From NCBI GenBank assembly GCA_018105865.1, contig CM030841.1, positions 6,926,729 through 6,990,728 on the forward strand: a stretch of 64,000 nt of DNA. The letters are read 5' to 3'. A program made the translations under genes and the position numbers. This DNA comes from Metaphire vulgaris (Eukaryota; Annelida; Clitellata; Crassiclitellata; Megascolecidae). Positions 11,801-24,760 of the stretch are shown piece after piece; within the stretch, counting starts at the first letter, position 1, and every line of letters begins with the position of its first letter. Under the pieces are notes generated by a model. That model made no database searches. It worked only from the letters and a program-made list of their open reading frames with translations, and was not told the DNA's origin.

Positions 11801-14800
11801 GCAATAATGCCCAAGTTCTTTGAAAGCTAAAAAGACAAGGCATACAGCAGTGTTTTGCATTTTTATTCCTCTTTCTAACCATCCGTGCAAAAAATTTAAA
11901 AATTTGGGATGAGGGTCCACTATCTGGCCTAAAACAACACCCGCTCCAAAAACAATATCTTTTTCAGGCTGAGCAGATAAAATTTTTGAGTGGTAACCTA
12001 ACTTTGGTGAGGAAATGCAAGTGGAACAAAGTAAATCAAAAATTTTAAAACCAGATATTATTTAGTTGAGATATAGTTTTCCTACCCGAAGCACCCTCAG
12101 TTGGATAACTGTCATTTCGATCAGTTTCGAACAAAGCTTATATTTTTTATACTTTGCCATATCCCAGACTATATGGAAGCTAAAAGATGAGGTATACACC
12201 ATAGTCTTGCATTTTAATTCCTCTTTCTAACCATCTGTGCAAACATATATAGAATTTGTGAGGGGTTCTCTCTCTCCAACCTAAAACAGCACCCCTCAAA
12301 AATAAAAAATTGTTGTTTGAAGCTCTGCAGCTAAAATTTTGAAGGGTAAGCTATCTTTGGTGAATGGCAAAGGTGTAGGGAAATGTAATTGGAACGAAAT
12401 AAATCAAGAATTTTGTAATTCGGACAATATTTAGGGGAGATACATCATTTCTTGTCAGTGCACCCTTCTTTCGCTTCAACGTTCCAAAGTTATAAAGAAA
12501 TGTGGTTTCATACAAAAAAGAGCTACATGAGGTTAAGTGAAGCCTTTTCTCAGTTCTTGCATGTTATTCATTGATGTTTCTATGATGGGGCAAAGTTTAA
12601 TTCCTTAAAAAATATTGGTTATTCACGCAAGTGATGAATCTAAAAAGACCAATTTAAATGGTCGCTAATTTTAGCTATGACATCATTGATGCAAATACCC
12701 ATGGAATTCCAGAGACTTTGACCGTCACTTGTATTTACGATCGCTAGAACATAGATGCTACATTTGTCCTAAAAGATCATTTTAAATACTTTCATTTGAC
12801 TTGCTGTTTACACATGCAGCAAATTTAAATATCCTGATTTAAAGGGAGGATTTTTTAAATATTAGATTCAACTACTTTTGTGTCAGGTAACTTTGGAAAA
12901 CTTGAGGAAACTACCTCCTACACATAAGTCTCCCAACGGGAATTCCATAGGTATTACATTTAGCGAGATAAGACATCGAAAATTAAGGTAGTGCTTGTTG
13001 GCACGTTTGGCACTTTGGGACGTAAAGGGTTAAGAGAAAAAAGGGCCACTACCGTTCTTCCTTCTGACGCTGTCGTTCAAGAAGCTCTTTCTGCTTCTGT
13101 TCTTCTTGCGTTCGCAAGCGTTCCTGCTCAGCCAGGCGCTCCTGCTCCATTTGCTTCCGGCGATCTTCATCCTGACGGCGCTGTTCAGCAATTTTCTGCT
13201 GTCGACAGATTTCGTCTGCTTCACGATTCTTGCGCTGCTGCTCTTCGATCACCTGACGGTCACGCTCCTAAAATCAACATCACGACATATTTCGTCATTT
13301 TTTAGCCAACCAATTGATGATTTCAGAGCCATCTCTAACCAGAAAATAAGGTCAATGAAAAAGTTAAAGAACATGCTATTGAACCAGGGTTTAATCTGGT
13401 CCATTTCCGGAGGGGAAAATTGCCCTTCCCCCCGGAAATTTCAAAATCCCCCCGGAAATTTTGGCATACTACATCAACTAACAGCAGCCTCCTAGCAGAA
13501 TTCTCCCCGGCTTTGTCAGTTCCCCCTGGCTTTGTCAGTTTTCCTCCTGAGTTCGGGAGTCTAGATTAAACACTGTATTGAACAGTTGTCACACAGTGAT
13601 AATGCATTCAAAACAGCTACATGTGTGTGTGTGTGATCTCTATGCTTTATCCCAAGCTAATCTTGAGTCTTTTCAACCAAAGGACTGCACCAATTGACAC
13701 AATAAACTTTAAAACAGAACAATAAATGATTAATTTAATCAAACAAAAATAAAACAAATCCACAAACCATTTGCAAAGCAACTTGCTTACGAGACTCTTC
13801 TTCTAGCTTTCTACGTCGCTCAGCTTCTGCCATCCTCTTCTCTCTGCAAAAAGTAGCGTGTTGGTCAGAAAGACATCGAATTCAGTGAGAAAGCATTCCT
13901 AAATCCAACACTGAATAAAATCCTGTCCAACGGCATTTTCACAAGTTAAGCTGATTGCCCATACCCATTTATAACAACACACGTCAATATTTTTTTATCA
14001 TAGAACATGTACATATATACCAAGTGAGCTTTATAAACCACTAGATTATATAAAACCATGTATGAAAAAGAAAATTTCTGAGTCATCAATATCACAAAAC
14101 TACACAGGATTCTTGCCTTAATTTCTGCTTTTCTCTTTCTTCCCGCACTTTTTCTTCCATTGCCCGACTTGAAGCCTTTGCCGTTTCCTCCAACTTCTGC
14201 ATCATTTCCTGCTTCTGATCGATTTCCTTTTGCTGTCGCTCCAAACGACGCTTCATCACGAGCTGCTCACGTTCTTCGCGCTGCCTAAAATATGGCAATA
14301 AAAGGACACAAAAGAAATCATCTGCAGTTTTACATTCTGATCTGACCACAGATTTTATGGTAAAGTGCATCTACTAAAGCAAATATTATTAAAAGAGCAA
14401 ACACGGAAAAGCAAAAGGACCAACTAAAACCCAATGCAGAATACGCAGCACCACAACAAAATCTCACAGCCATATCCAGTGGCGGCTCCACCGGGGGGAC
14501 CAGGGGGGCCCGTGCCCCCCCTATTGACTGCCTGGCCCCCCAGTTGGGACCCTATACTTAATGCTACATACATTAAACAACAAATGGTTGGCCCCCCAAG
14601 ATTAGAAGTTGCCCCCCCCCCAACGGCCCCCCCACTTGCCAAATCCTAGAGCCGCCACTGGCCATATCTAAGGAAAATTCAATAATAAAATTTGTGGCAT
14701 GATTTTTATGGAAAACCATAAGGTCCTCAATCAAAATGCATTACGTAAAATCCCTCTCAGACTCACAATATTGAACGTTATACACACACACACCCACACA

Positions 14801-17800
14801 CACACACCCCACACACACACATTCAGCACATTGGCAATGCATGCAAACTGTATGGAACTATCAACAGACAACAGAACACAAAAAACCGATGTATATACAT
14901 GTATGTGAAGTTTCATTGCAAAATGCAACTAAAGTTGTTTGTTTGCTAAGTTCACAGTAACCTAGATCAGACCATTGCAAATTAATAAAGTACTCTATGC
15001 ATGCAAAACATTTAACTAAACTGTGATAAAATTTCCACTTCACTACAATAAATTTCAAAATCCATAGAAATACCTCTTTAATTCTTCGGCTTTCTTCAAC
15101 CGCCTTTCCTGCTTTCTTTGTTCGGCTTCTTCTAGCTTTTTATTCTTGACTTCAAGATCCTTCCTCTTCTGCTCTTCTTGCTCCTGTGTTTAGACAAAAT
15201 TAAAGCATCGAAACTAGACACATTCCTTGATGTTCTTTTTCAAAATCACAAGTTTCATAACATAAAAACAAACAAAAAGGTAACAAGTTGACAATACTTT
15301 CAACTTTGAAAATCCATTGTTAGGGATGCAACAATAGTACTTTCTTCTGCCTGTATAAACCCTTTAATGATAATAACAGCTGAACAGTGTGCAATTATAT
15401 AATCCAGTATGCAATAACTAGGCTTGCTTTCAGATATTTGTGAATTTGTCATAATTGAGTTTCTTACATCAAGATTCCAGTGCATCATCTAATATGCTTA
15501 AAAGGATAACATTTTCAGTGTTCTATCTTCTCCTAAGATATTCAGCAACAAGAAACCAATTCAGTCTAATATTGTTTATTTACTTACATGACAATGAAGC
15601 ATATTCAGCTGCTAAATAAAACACTGAAGTTGAGCAGTTGCTAAAAAACACAGTTAAAGAAAAATTCTGGATCAAAAGATCCAGGATTGGTATGAAGCTA
15701 TTGTCAACAAAACATTAAAAACTAAATGCAAACACTAACAAAAATCCACAAGAATTTTTTTTAACACACCTCATGTGATAACTTCACTGGAGTGTTACTA
15801 GGAACAAATGACTTAATAGAATATACTAAATTCGAAGGTGGCTTCTTTGAAAGCATATTTAAAGATGAACTGGGATGTACTGGAGTCTAAAAATCAGATA
15901 TATAACACAAATCAAGCCAATCTCATAAAACTGAACTAGTTTAACAACTATTAAAACTCCTGTCAATTACACTAGAATGACTCGACTACACAAATGTCAA
16001 GGTTACTAAAGCATGTAGTCTTTGTGCAAAATATTACTGTAAAGTTCGAATATCATCTTTAAATGTTTCCATTTCAAAATCAAAATGTACATGCGATGCA
16101 ACATAAGAAGTGACAAAAATATCTTAACACCAATACCTTGACAACTGAGGTATTTGTCACAGCTGAAAAAAATTACAGTAAGCTGATAAAATAACTGTAA
16201 AAATAAAGCATTTTAAGCTGCAAAATAAGAACAAACAAAAAACTTATAAATACTTAATTTTAACAAATTCCAGAAAATACAGCCTAGAAATCAATTATTG
16301 GCAAAATTTAATAAAATTATCTTCACACTAAGTGTTTTACATAAAGACCAAAGCAAAATGCTCTTAATAATTAATTCTTATCCTGCACTTTTTCAGAAAA
16401 AGAACTATATTTTCTGTCAATTTTTGTTAAATAACTATTAATGAGTACACATACCGGTAATATAAGAATTTATTCACATATTACTGGATATGAAAGAAAT
16501 AAAAATCTCCCAGATAACTTGTAAAACAAAAGTTGTGTCCAAAACACTCACCTAAAGGACTGCTTCTACTGTCGTCCAAATCTACATGTCGAGAACCTTT
16601 GGTCTAAAACCAGTAAATAATGTATTTTGCAAACTGAACACTGCAAATGAAAAAAGCTAAGAGAGAAAGTAGGCCTACACCTATAATCATCGCTCATATA
16701 TTTCCATATAATGTCCTCAAACTCATCTAATATAAACGAATAAATACAATACCATTTATGCATTTGAATGGCGAATTCTAGTAAAGCACTTAGAATTTAA
16801 CCTGTTGAAGTTTGGCCGTCTTCTTCATGGAGACCCTTCTCTGAGCAGCCGACCAAAGCCCAAGCTTTTTGGGTTCGTGTCTGGTACCGCTTGACGCGCT
16901 GCTTCCGTTGCTGGCAATGCTGGTGTTGCTCTTTCTTTTGCAGCTCTTCTTAGTCGAAGCCTGGATGATCATGTCTTGCAACATCTTGATTCGAGAACTG
17001 GATAGAATATCACCAAAATTTGCTCTTCATTAAAAAGGAGTAGCAAATATATTAAAAGCATTGAGCACAATTATCGTACATCACAAAGCCCGGCATCATT
17101 TTAAAAAATTATACAAATTTTTAGCCTCTGGATCTGGTTTTCAGTCAAAAGATATAGAAAGCTATGTACATCTTTATTACTTAGATTCACATTTACACCA
17201 AGACTAATTAGTTAAAGACTGAATTCCAGGACAACAAAGGAAACAGTCCAATAGACAGAAATAAATTTCAATGAAAATTCACCCTAGATGTCGCGTCTGC
17301 TTGACAGCTGATGAAACCTGCAGCTCCTGGCAAACTGGCTTTGATGATGATGATGATGCAGTGCCAAAATCATCAGTTGATGCAGACACTGGTTTTACAC
17401 CTGTACGATCAACTGCTGCACCTTTAGTTTTTTCTGTTGGTTTACTTGGTGCTTGAATAAGTTTCAATTTAGTTTTTGAAACTTGCACAGGTGGAGTGCC
17501 ACACACAGCATCATCATCTTCGTCGTCATCATCGTAGTCAAGACCTTTTTCAGCAAATTTTGAAGATGCTTCTTTAGTATAACATGGCTGCTGCTTGTTG
17601 ACACAGGCGGTAGAAGATTCGGCTGTGACAACATCCATCTGCTTCTCACAAGAAGTCCCAGTTTCCAATTCGGCCTCATTTTGAACCGTGCTGCTTCCTT
17701 TGCCAGGCGTTCGACTCAGCTGTTCCACAGACACCACATAACATGTATTTCACAAATGTATTTAGAATCATTTTGGACCAAAACAAAGTAGAACAGCATA

Positions 17801-20800
17801 TATGTCTTATTTAAAAGCATATTTTAAACACTCCAGAAAACTATGATACAGCAATACTGTGTATTTTGAAGTCACTATTTGACTTCTGTGTTCTTTACTT
17901 CTTAGATTTCTTGGGGGTGGTTACATCCAGTCAATGCCAGCACTACATGCAAAAGTAAATGCCTTGCAGAAAGGGTTTACACTGTGACACTCAAGCAATA
18001 AGAATAAAATCACAAACTCATCTTGGTCAGTCAGAGAAAGAAAATGATTTCAAAATATGATAAAAACCGCAAATTTGACAAAGTCCTTTATAGGTAATAC
18101 TGTACATCAATTACTGACAAATAACAACGTAAGACCGTCCATGCTTGGGCAATTACACAACGTGACAGCTTATAAAAGTTGCTCAACATGACTGCAAATT
18201 TAAAACTTCTCAAACTAAAAATTGTATTTCACTATAAATATAGCACTCGTTCCAAAGAAATAAAATTCAAATTTATTTAGCTCTAGACTCTACGACTGAT
18301 TTAATTGCACAGGACACCATTGACAAGACCTGAAATTTCTGCTCGTGATCAAGACTTATTACTTTTCCCTTAGCCTTATAATGCCTAAAGAAATGAGACC
18401 AAATAATTCTCACCGTTCTTTTCAGTGCTGTCATGAAGCGTGTTGAAATTCTAGACTTGGAATTGTTGGCTGGTGTTTTCGTTTTAGCAGCAAATCCAGA
18501 TGATCTGCGGTTGGCAATGCTTAACCTTGGCCGAACTGAAGATCGTCTGAGGCGAGATTTCCTAGCCTTTGATAGTCGCTTTGGTTTGCCACTAGCTTTA
18601 AAACCTGATTCGGATGTATCAATGTTCTCATTTTCCATGGATGGTTCTTGTAGAACTTTTTGCAAGGCTGATCTATAAAGTAAGTAATTCCATCACAATT
18701 TAACTACAGTAAAGCATCCTAAGACAATTTTAAATTTCACACAATTTTATCACTCCAAAAGCCCACAGGTCAGGTCAGGTATTTGTCCTCCAGCTGTGTC
18801 CAGCTATTGACTTCTCCATGACATCACTCCAAAGTTCTCTGTCCTTTGCTATCTCTTCCAAATTCATTCAGTGTCTTCCATCAGTTTTTCCATTGAGATT
18901 CAGTCCTGCCATGTGCAGATCCTCTTCCAATCCGTCCACCTATCATCTTTTCGGTCTTCCTTTAGATCTTCTTCTCTCTGACTTGTAGTTGAAAATTCGT
19001 TTTGGGTATCTTATTTCATCCATTCTGAGTATGTGTCCAGTCCATTTCATTCTTCTCTTTCTGATGACTTCCATGATGCTCGGTTGGAGTGTTCTCTCTA
19101 ACTTCTTCATTTGTTATATGTTCTTTGTATCCAATCCTTAGTATTCTTCTGAGCCATTTATTTTCTGCTGCTATTATTTTTTCTCCAGTTCTTTTTAATG
19201 GTCAAAAGCCCACAATTACTGTTAATATAACTCATCAACCAAATTAATAAGAATCACAAATAAAGACCTATGGGTATTAATGCCTTTATAAATTTTGTAA
19301 CTGCATTTAATAAAAATTTAAAATTAATGGCCTGATTCTCAGAACAGACTAATAAAAGGTGGAATCAATACAAAATAAACCAATAAAATTAAACACACAA
19401 AACTGATTTAGTTTAATCATAGACAACTAACCCTATTGCATCAAACTCTTTAGAAGAGTTCCCCATTCCGCTCATTAGCGAGGTAGAAGAATATCCACCC
19501 TTCTCACGCAAGAGCCCGTTTTCTCGGCCCGAACAACAAACAGAATCGCTTTTCTGCAGCCCTGCTGTATTGCCACCAGAAAAGACAGATTTGGGAGAAT
19601 GAGCCACGTCAGAAGGACTTTTGCTGAGTGGACTATTCATGAAAGAACCAATCTTAACTTTCATTTTACTAAAGAATCTCTTGACAGGACTAGCATTATC
19701 ACCGCATTCACTCGGATGATTCTGTAAAACAAAATGAAATTCAAACAATAACTTAGAACAGTCTCCCAGCAAATACTCAATTATTACCAGTATGGACATA
19801 TGACTTAAAGCAAAATTTAAACACACATCACGCATAAATTCAAAAATAAAATATAGAACAGAGCTAATATGTCTTGTAACAAATCTGTGTGCAATCATGC
19901 CTGCCAAATTTTATTCTTCACAGTATTGTTAATTACTATCAATGCTATGAAAGCAATTCCTGTAATGCCAGCCTAGCCTAATATTACATGTTTGCATCAA
20001 CAGTAAATGATAAATATTTGAACCACAAAATCAAAGCCCACAAGTAAGATTAAGGGTTAGAGCCCTCAATTTTAAAATGAGAAGTGGCCAATGTATCAAT
20101 TCACAAAAGCACCAACTCAATGAGCATCTGTGGAGTAAACAGTCAAAATAACTTCTGCCAAAGTTCAATTGCTACCCAATCTGACTGCGCTTCATGTAAA
20201 GCTATGAATAAACATATAAAATGATCTATATAAACTGATCTAGACATTTTGACGTTAGATCACCTCATTTTCTGAAATCTTCAAAGAGCCAGGTGAAGGA
20301 AAAAGCTTTGATTGATGCTTTGTACTATATAACAAAATCAAAATCAAATTATTTTATAATGGAAATATATATAATATAATATAAAACAGAAATAGTTAAA
20401 ACATATTGAACATAATAAAAATCTTAATAAACAATGACACAAAATAAACTGAAAAAATTGATTAATTCATAATAAGTTATTATTAGCTATTACGATAAAA
20501 GAAGTATACAATTTTGACAATGTACTTCACAAATATTGCTAGTTCACAATAATTCTGTTTCCAGATGGGTAATTACAAATAAAGCCAAATACACAACATG
20601 TTAAATTATGTAGCTAACGGTCAGTTAAAGTAAAAACAGAAATGAATCAGAAATGGCTCTTTTCAGCAATTAACATTCCACAACAGAACACAAGTGAACA
20701 TTTTTGCCTTTGCATGACCAAGGAACATTGGCAATGCAGTAAGCAGACTCCTGTTTTATAAAAAATGTCTAGTGATGAAAACAGTTACAGAAATGTTAAG

Positions 20801-23800
20801 ACATTCTCTGCTATGTTACTGTAATTTCAGAGAAATAAAGCTGAATAATTTGTATGGCTATTGTGAAAATTTAATGACAAATAAGAACCCAAAGTAAGCA
20901 TCAAATTTAGGACATCTAAAAACCTGAGATTTAAAACAAAAAATACAGAATTTCTTTTCAAATAAGGGGAATAACTCACACACAACTTCAAAATTACCTT
21001 AAATAGTCCAACTACAACAAATCATTAAGAGAACACAGTATTTTTCTTTTCACATCATTTTGCAAAAAAATCTAAAGAAAAGAATTACTTTTACTTACAT
21101 TTCAGTCAACCCTGGTTCAATCATTAGCTGTTGACCTGTCTCATTTGAATTCAACTGGTCACAAGAAGCTATTTGCACTTGGGAAGATTGGCTGCCTGCA
21201 GAGTTTGACAATTTGTCGGTATTGTCATCATCTATTTGTCCTGGTCTCAAAATTACTTTTACTGGTGAATTTGCTGAATGTTGCACAGTGTTGCCAGATG
21301 CCACATTTGATACTCCAGTCTCCAATAACAAATTTTTGGCTGCCCTGAGAAATATTCTATTTGGAGACACATCAGCTGCTGCTGCTGCGTTTGGAGAGGC
21401 AACATGATTAGCCATTAACCAATTTGATTTAATTGAAAGACCATTTTCATCAGAGTCCAAGTGAACATTGCTTTGACAAGAGTCCGTTTTATTTGCATTA
21501 AGTGAATCGTGTATAGCAATTCCTGAATTTTCATTTACAGAAGACACAGGTTCCCACGTTACAAAAGACGAACAACCAGCAGGAACTGACTTAAAACTAG
21601 ACGCTACAGGCAATTCATTTGCTACTAATGCTGTTTTCTCTGAATCTTGAACCTGAGAAATGTTAATCAACTCAACAATTGATGGTATTAACAACCCTAA
21701 CTCCTGTGATGTCTCAGCGGGAACAATCAAACCAGAGCATTCAGTCAGGTTGCTGGAAGACAGCGATGGTAAAGGCAAAAGAGGAACGGCTTCCAGCTGC
21801 ACTTGCTGGTCGGTCGCAAGTGTCTCATCTGTACGTAATTCGTTCTGGTTTTCAACAAACACGTCATCTTCTGTGACATCCATCCGCTCAGCCACACCAC
21901 CTTCAGGCGATTTTGAAACTAAAGCGTCAGGTTCACCGCCCTTAATACTTGAATCACCTGAAAATTCTTCACAGTTACTTTCACTGCCACAAGTTTTATC
22001 AGACGCTGACTTACTGCCCTGATCGACCAACTGTGAAGTATCATTCTGCTTAACAGGCTCTTCAAAATTGGTTTCTTGCTTACTCTCCTGAACTGACTTC
22101 TGCATCATCTTTGACCTTGTAACTTTACCTGTAATAACCACTTTCTTATTTTCATCACCAATAACTTCTTCAAGCTTCTTATTGCTTCCATCAATAAACT
22201 CCAGAGCAGGTGTCTCAGCGTTGGCAACTTGTTTTCTTTTCCGAGTGTTGGGCTTTCGACTTTGATTTTCTACTTCGCTTGACCCCAAGTTTGGCTGTTT
22301 TACTTTTAACTTGACCGCGTCATCTAAAAATTCTTCACACTCACTTTCACTGCCACGAGTTTTATCAGACGATGACTTACTGCCCCAATCGACCAACTGC
22401 GATGTATCATTCTGCTTAACAGGTTCTTCAAAATTGGTTTCTCGCTTATTCCCCTGAATTGATTTATTCATGGCCATTGACCTAGTAACTCTACCTGTAA
22501 CAACTACCTTCACTCTCTTACTTTCATCATCAATAACTTTTTCAAGCTTTTTATCATTTCCATCAATAAACTCCAGAGCACACGTCTCAGCGTTAGCAAC
22601 TTGTTTCCTTTTCCGAGTGTTGGGCTTTCGACTTTGATTTTCCACTTCGTTTGACTCCAAGTTTAGCTGTATTACTTCTAACTTGACTTCGCCGGTCGAA
22701 TCTGAGTCACGTCTTGAATAAGTTCTGTTGAGACTGCTCAGAGATAACTGGCTAATGTCTGGTCTTGAATTTTCTATATCATTAGTCACATCATGGTTAA
22801 AATCTATGTTTCTGACTTCAACTTCTTTTGCACTTTCTTCATCAATGATTTCTAAATTTAACGCTGAATTTCTGCAATTACATACAAAAAAATTACATTT
22901 AAATAATAAGACCATCAGAACTTTATAATAAAATCTTAACCATGAACCAAGTGAATAAAACAAAGTAAAAAATATATAGTCTACAGTAAAATTATCAAAC
23001 TCTATATGACTACAGTGCTATGCAGCTAGAAATATAGCAAAATGTACTTTTTAAACTCAAATCACCATTGTAACATTTTAATCTTAACCCTAAATAACAA
23101 ATTGAAACCCTCTGTTCAAGTAACAGTAACTCAAAGTTTCATTGATTAGGCACAATATAAATAGCTAATTAAATTAAATTCAGCTGTCAATTCTAGTCAA
23201 GAAAGACATTAAACATAAATTCCTATCAATGAATAATTTCACATAATTTCAGATTTTCTAAAGCAACATGTCCAAGATTTGTAATTCAAAACTTAACTGT
23301 AACTTGATTTTAATCATTTTAACCCTTTCACTACAAATGACTCATATGAAGTCATCGCATAAACTAGCGATTTTCTAACTCCTGAATACAAGTACAAGCT
23401 ATTATTTTATTTGATACATAAAATATGCCTATTCTGCCCAAAATATGTATTTTAGCATCGAGTTAGCCTCTATGATGAAAGCATTGTGCCAATTTGAAGT
23501 TACCCTATTGGCGCAAAATAGTCATTTTAAGTCCATATGGAGTCATACGCCATAAATATATAATTAATTACTTTAATTAGAAATTGTGTCTAGGTGTCTA
23601 AAAGCATCCATTTGCTACAGTTTTGACTTCAAAAAACTTTTTATTAAAAAAATTAAATTGGTATTAAAAGGGTTAATTATATGCTCCAGAGTATAATTTA
23701 AATCAAATTGAAATACAAATCTGTTTAACATTGACTACATTAATAATAAAGTAAAATGATAAAGTAAAATGATAACATAAAAGTAACTTCTGGAGCTGAC

Positions 23801-24319
23801 CGCTGAGATGGATTTGCATCAGAGCCAATAGAATTTTCTCTCCTTTGACGGCCTGATAACCTCCTTGATTTCCTTTCAGCGCATAAACCTTGACCACTAA
23901 CTCTTGCACTTGTATTTAATTTCCTCCGTGTCCTCTTTGAGGATGGTGTCTTTGGCAGCAATTCTACTTTGGCACTGAACACAGATTTATTTATATTAAA
24001 AGTTTATTTAAATAAAAACAAGTCAAATTAAAGAAACACAAAGCAGTTAATGCTACATAATCAAATATGACATTGAGGTTGATATATCAATTATACAGTA
24101 TCTTAGGAGTTGCTTTAAATAAGACAATGAAATGTTTAACAACAATTTATTAGCTTACGTTTTAAGCGTCCTTTTTGCCTCTGCTATAACTTCATCGACC
24201 CAAACAAAGTTTTCATTGACACGATGACTGAAATCATTCATGACTTTAACAAACGATAAATGAACACCCCATCCAAGAGCCATCTTCTCATCTTTCGAAT
24301 GAGAAGAAATCTCTGCCAT
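8893..24319 (-). CDS. INCENP: Inner centromere protein INCENP, 19 coding exons
   Basis: INCENP is the scaffold that binds survivin/borealin through its N-terminus and activates Aurora B through its C-terminal IN-box. Exons, in transcript order: 24319-24159, 23974-23801, 22871-21099, 20324-20264, 19721-19432, 18672-18414, 17719-17283, 16997-16802, 16603-16552, 16162-16137, 15886-15770, 15183-15074, 14284-14117, 13843-13768, 13267-13053, 11427-11328, 10245-9911, 9505-9372, 9083-8893. All phases agree, giving 4,875 nt and about 1,624 residues (human is about 918). Residues about 35-75 (VWVDEVIAEAKR, then LLPKTPSSKRTRRK) match the centromere-targeting region. Residues about 1183-1450 are an E/K/R/Q-rich helix. 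SDDSTDDE, IPLWAQ, HPPDTEKTFG, LDLNDVFRKKKPRF and KRTSSAAW form the IN-box, with the TSS phosphorylation motif kept. The start is the first ATG after an acceptor at 24330-24331, so an upstream non-coding exon is expected. One intron uses a GC donor. Exon edges are my inference; the identity is firm. Confidence 0.9.
10415..12500. repeat. Repeat cluster in the INCENP 3' introns
   Basis: A module beginning GTGGAACAAA(A/G)TAAATCAAA and continuing to GAGATATA appears at about 10438-10500, 12010-12075 and, more diverged, 12388-12460. A second module, TTCCTCTTTCTAACCATC(C/T)GTGCAAA, appears at 11867-11891 and 12220-12244. The second module recurs in opposite orientation four times in the Helitron-like pair at 48.5-52.0 kb. 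The segment spans the introns either side of exon 11427-11328. Confidence 0.7.
13385..13575. mobile_element. hAT MITE, CAGTGTTTAATCTAG family, in an INCENP intron
   Basis: It starts CAGGGTTTAATCT and ends AGTCTAGATTAAACACTG. TATTGAAC is duplicated exactly (13377-13384 and 13576-13583). The 191-bp interior has paired CCCCCCGGAAATTT blocks. It lies between exons 13843-13768 and 13267-13053. Confidence 0.9.
14477..14660. mobile_element. hAT MITE, CAGTGGCGGCTC family, in an INCENP intron
   Basis: It starts CAGTGGCGGCTCCACC and ends TAGAGCCGCCACTG. GCCATATC is duplicated exactly (14469-14476 and 14661-14668). The interior (GCCCGTGCCCC, TTGGGACCCTATACTTAATG, ACAACAAATGGTTGGCCCCC) recurs at 35350, 36819, 46578 and 63761. 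Confidence 0.92.
14781..14821. repeat. (CA)n microsatellite
   Basis: An imperfect ACACAC run within an INCENP intron. Confidence 0.85.
18768..19202 (-). mobile_element. RTE-like LINE 3' fragment with 12-bp target duplication
   Basis: A minus-strand copy of the same LINE 3' end found at 5570-6545: it ends in a TGACCTGACCTG tail and runs back through the GHMW-type and NEEVRE-type coding remnants. CAAAAGCCCACA flanks it exactly on both sides (18756-18767 and 19203-19214), a target-primed reverse transcription signature. The insertion is 435 bp, 5'-truncated, and sits in the INCENP intron between exons 19721-19432 and 18672-18414, in the same orientation as the gene. Confidence 0.85.
21950..22687 (-). 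repeat. Tandem duplication inside the large INCENP exon
   Basis: Two adjacent coding blocks of about 124 and 121 codons (22687-22316 and 22315 to about 21950) are clear copies. Both contain VENQSRKPNTRKRKQVANAE, then ALEFIDG, VTRS, ETNFEEPVKQNDTSQLVD and SDKT.GSES. They correspond to protein residues about 174-297 and 298-418. The matching runs are nearly identical, so the duplication is recent or homogenised. The function of the module is unknown. The basic RKPNTRKRK patch could be a nuclear signal or DNA contact. Confidence 0.9.
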
Positions 24320-24534
24320 TTCCCAAAATCTGAACAAATAAATAATAATAAATCAACATGGGATTTTATAACCACAAACTAAGAAGTTACACCAACTTCA
24401 GCCTGACTTGTCATCCAAATATATGGTTAATTTTCAGCTGATGGGGCAGCTTCTTTCCTTATTAAAAAAATCTAAAGCACCTGGTTAACTTTCAAGTAAT
24501 GCTCTTCTTAATTATATAGTAGTGATAATTAGGG

Positions 24535-24760
24535 GTCTCAACGGGTACCCAGGGAACCCAGGTACCCGTTGTAGTCCTATTATCCGGGCGTCCTATTATC
24601 CGGGCAGTAAAATTGGGTACGGGTACCTGCAGAACATGACCCTTATGTCAAACTCCACTTCCGGTCCCTGCAAATAATGATTCTGTCATTAGATGCAGGG
24701 ACCAGAGGGGGAGTGACATAACGGTTGAGGTGGTCTATTCAAAACAGGAAATAGACCAAA
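24535..24760. repeat. Palindrome-bearing repeat upstream of INCENP exon 1
   Basis: ACGGGTACC and GGTACCCGT form a perfect 9-bp stem around 24547-24576. It is followed by two copies of GTCCTATTATCCGGGC (from about 24574) and then GGGTACGGGTACC. The left edge AGGGGTCTCAACGGGTACC resembles a hAT terminus whose first base has changed. No matching right end was found. Confidence 0.45.
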
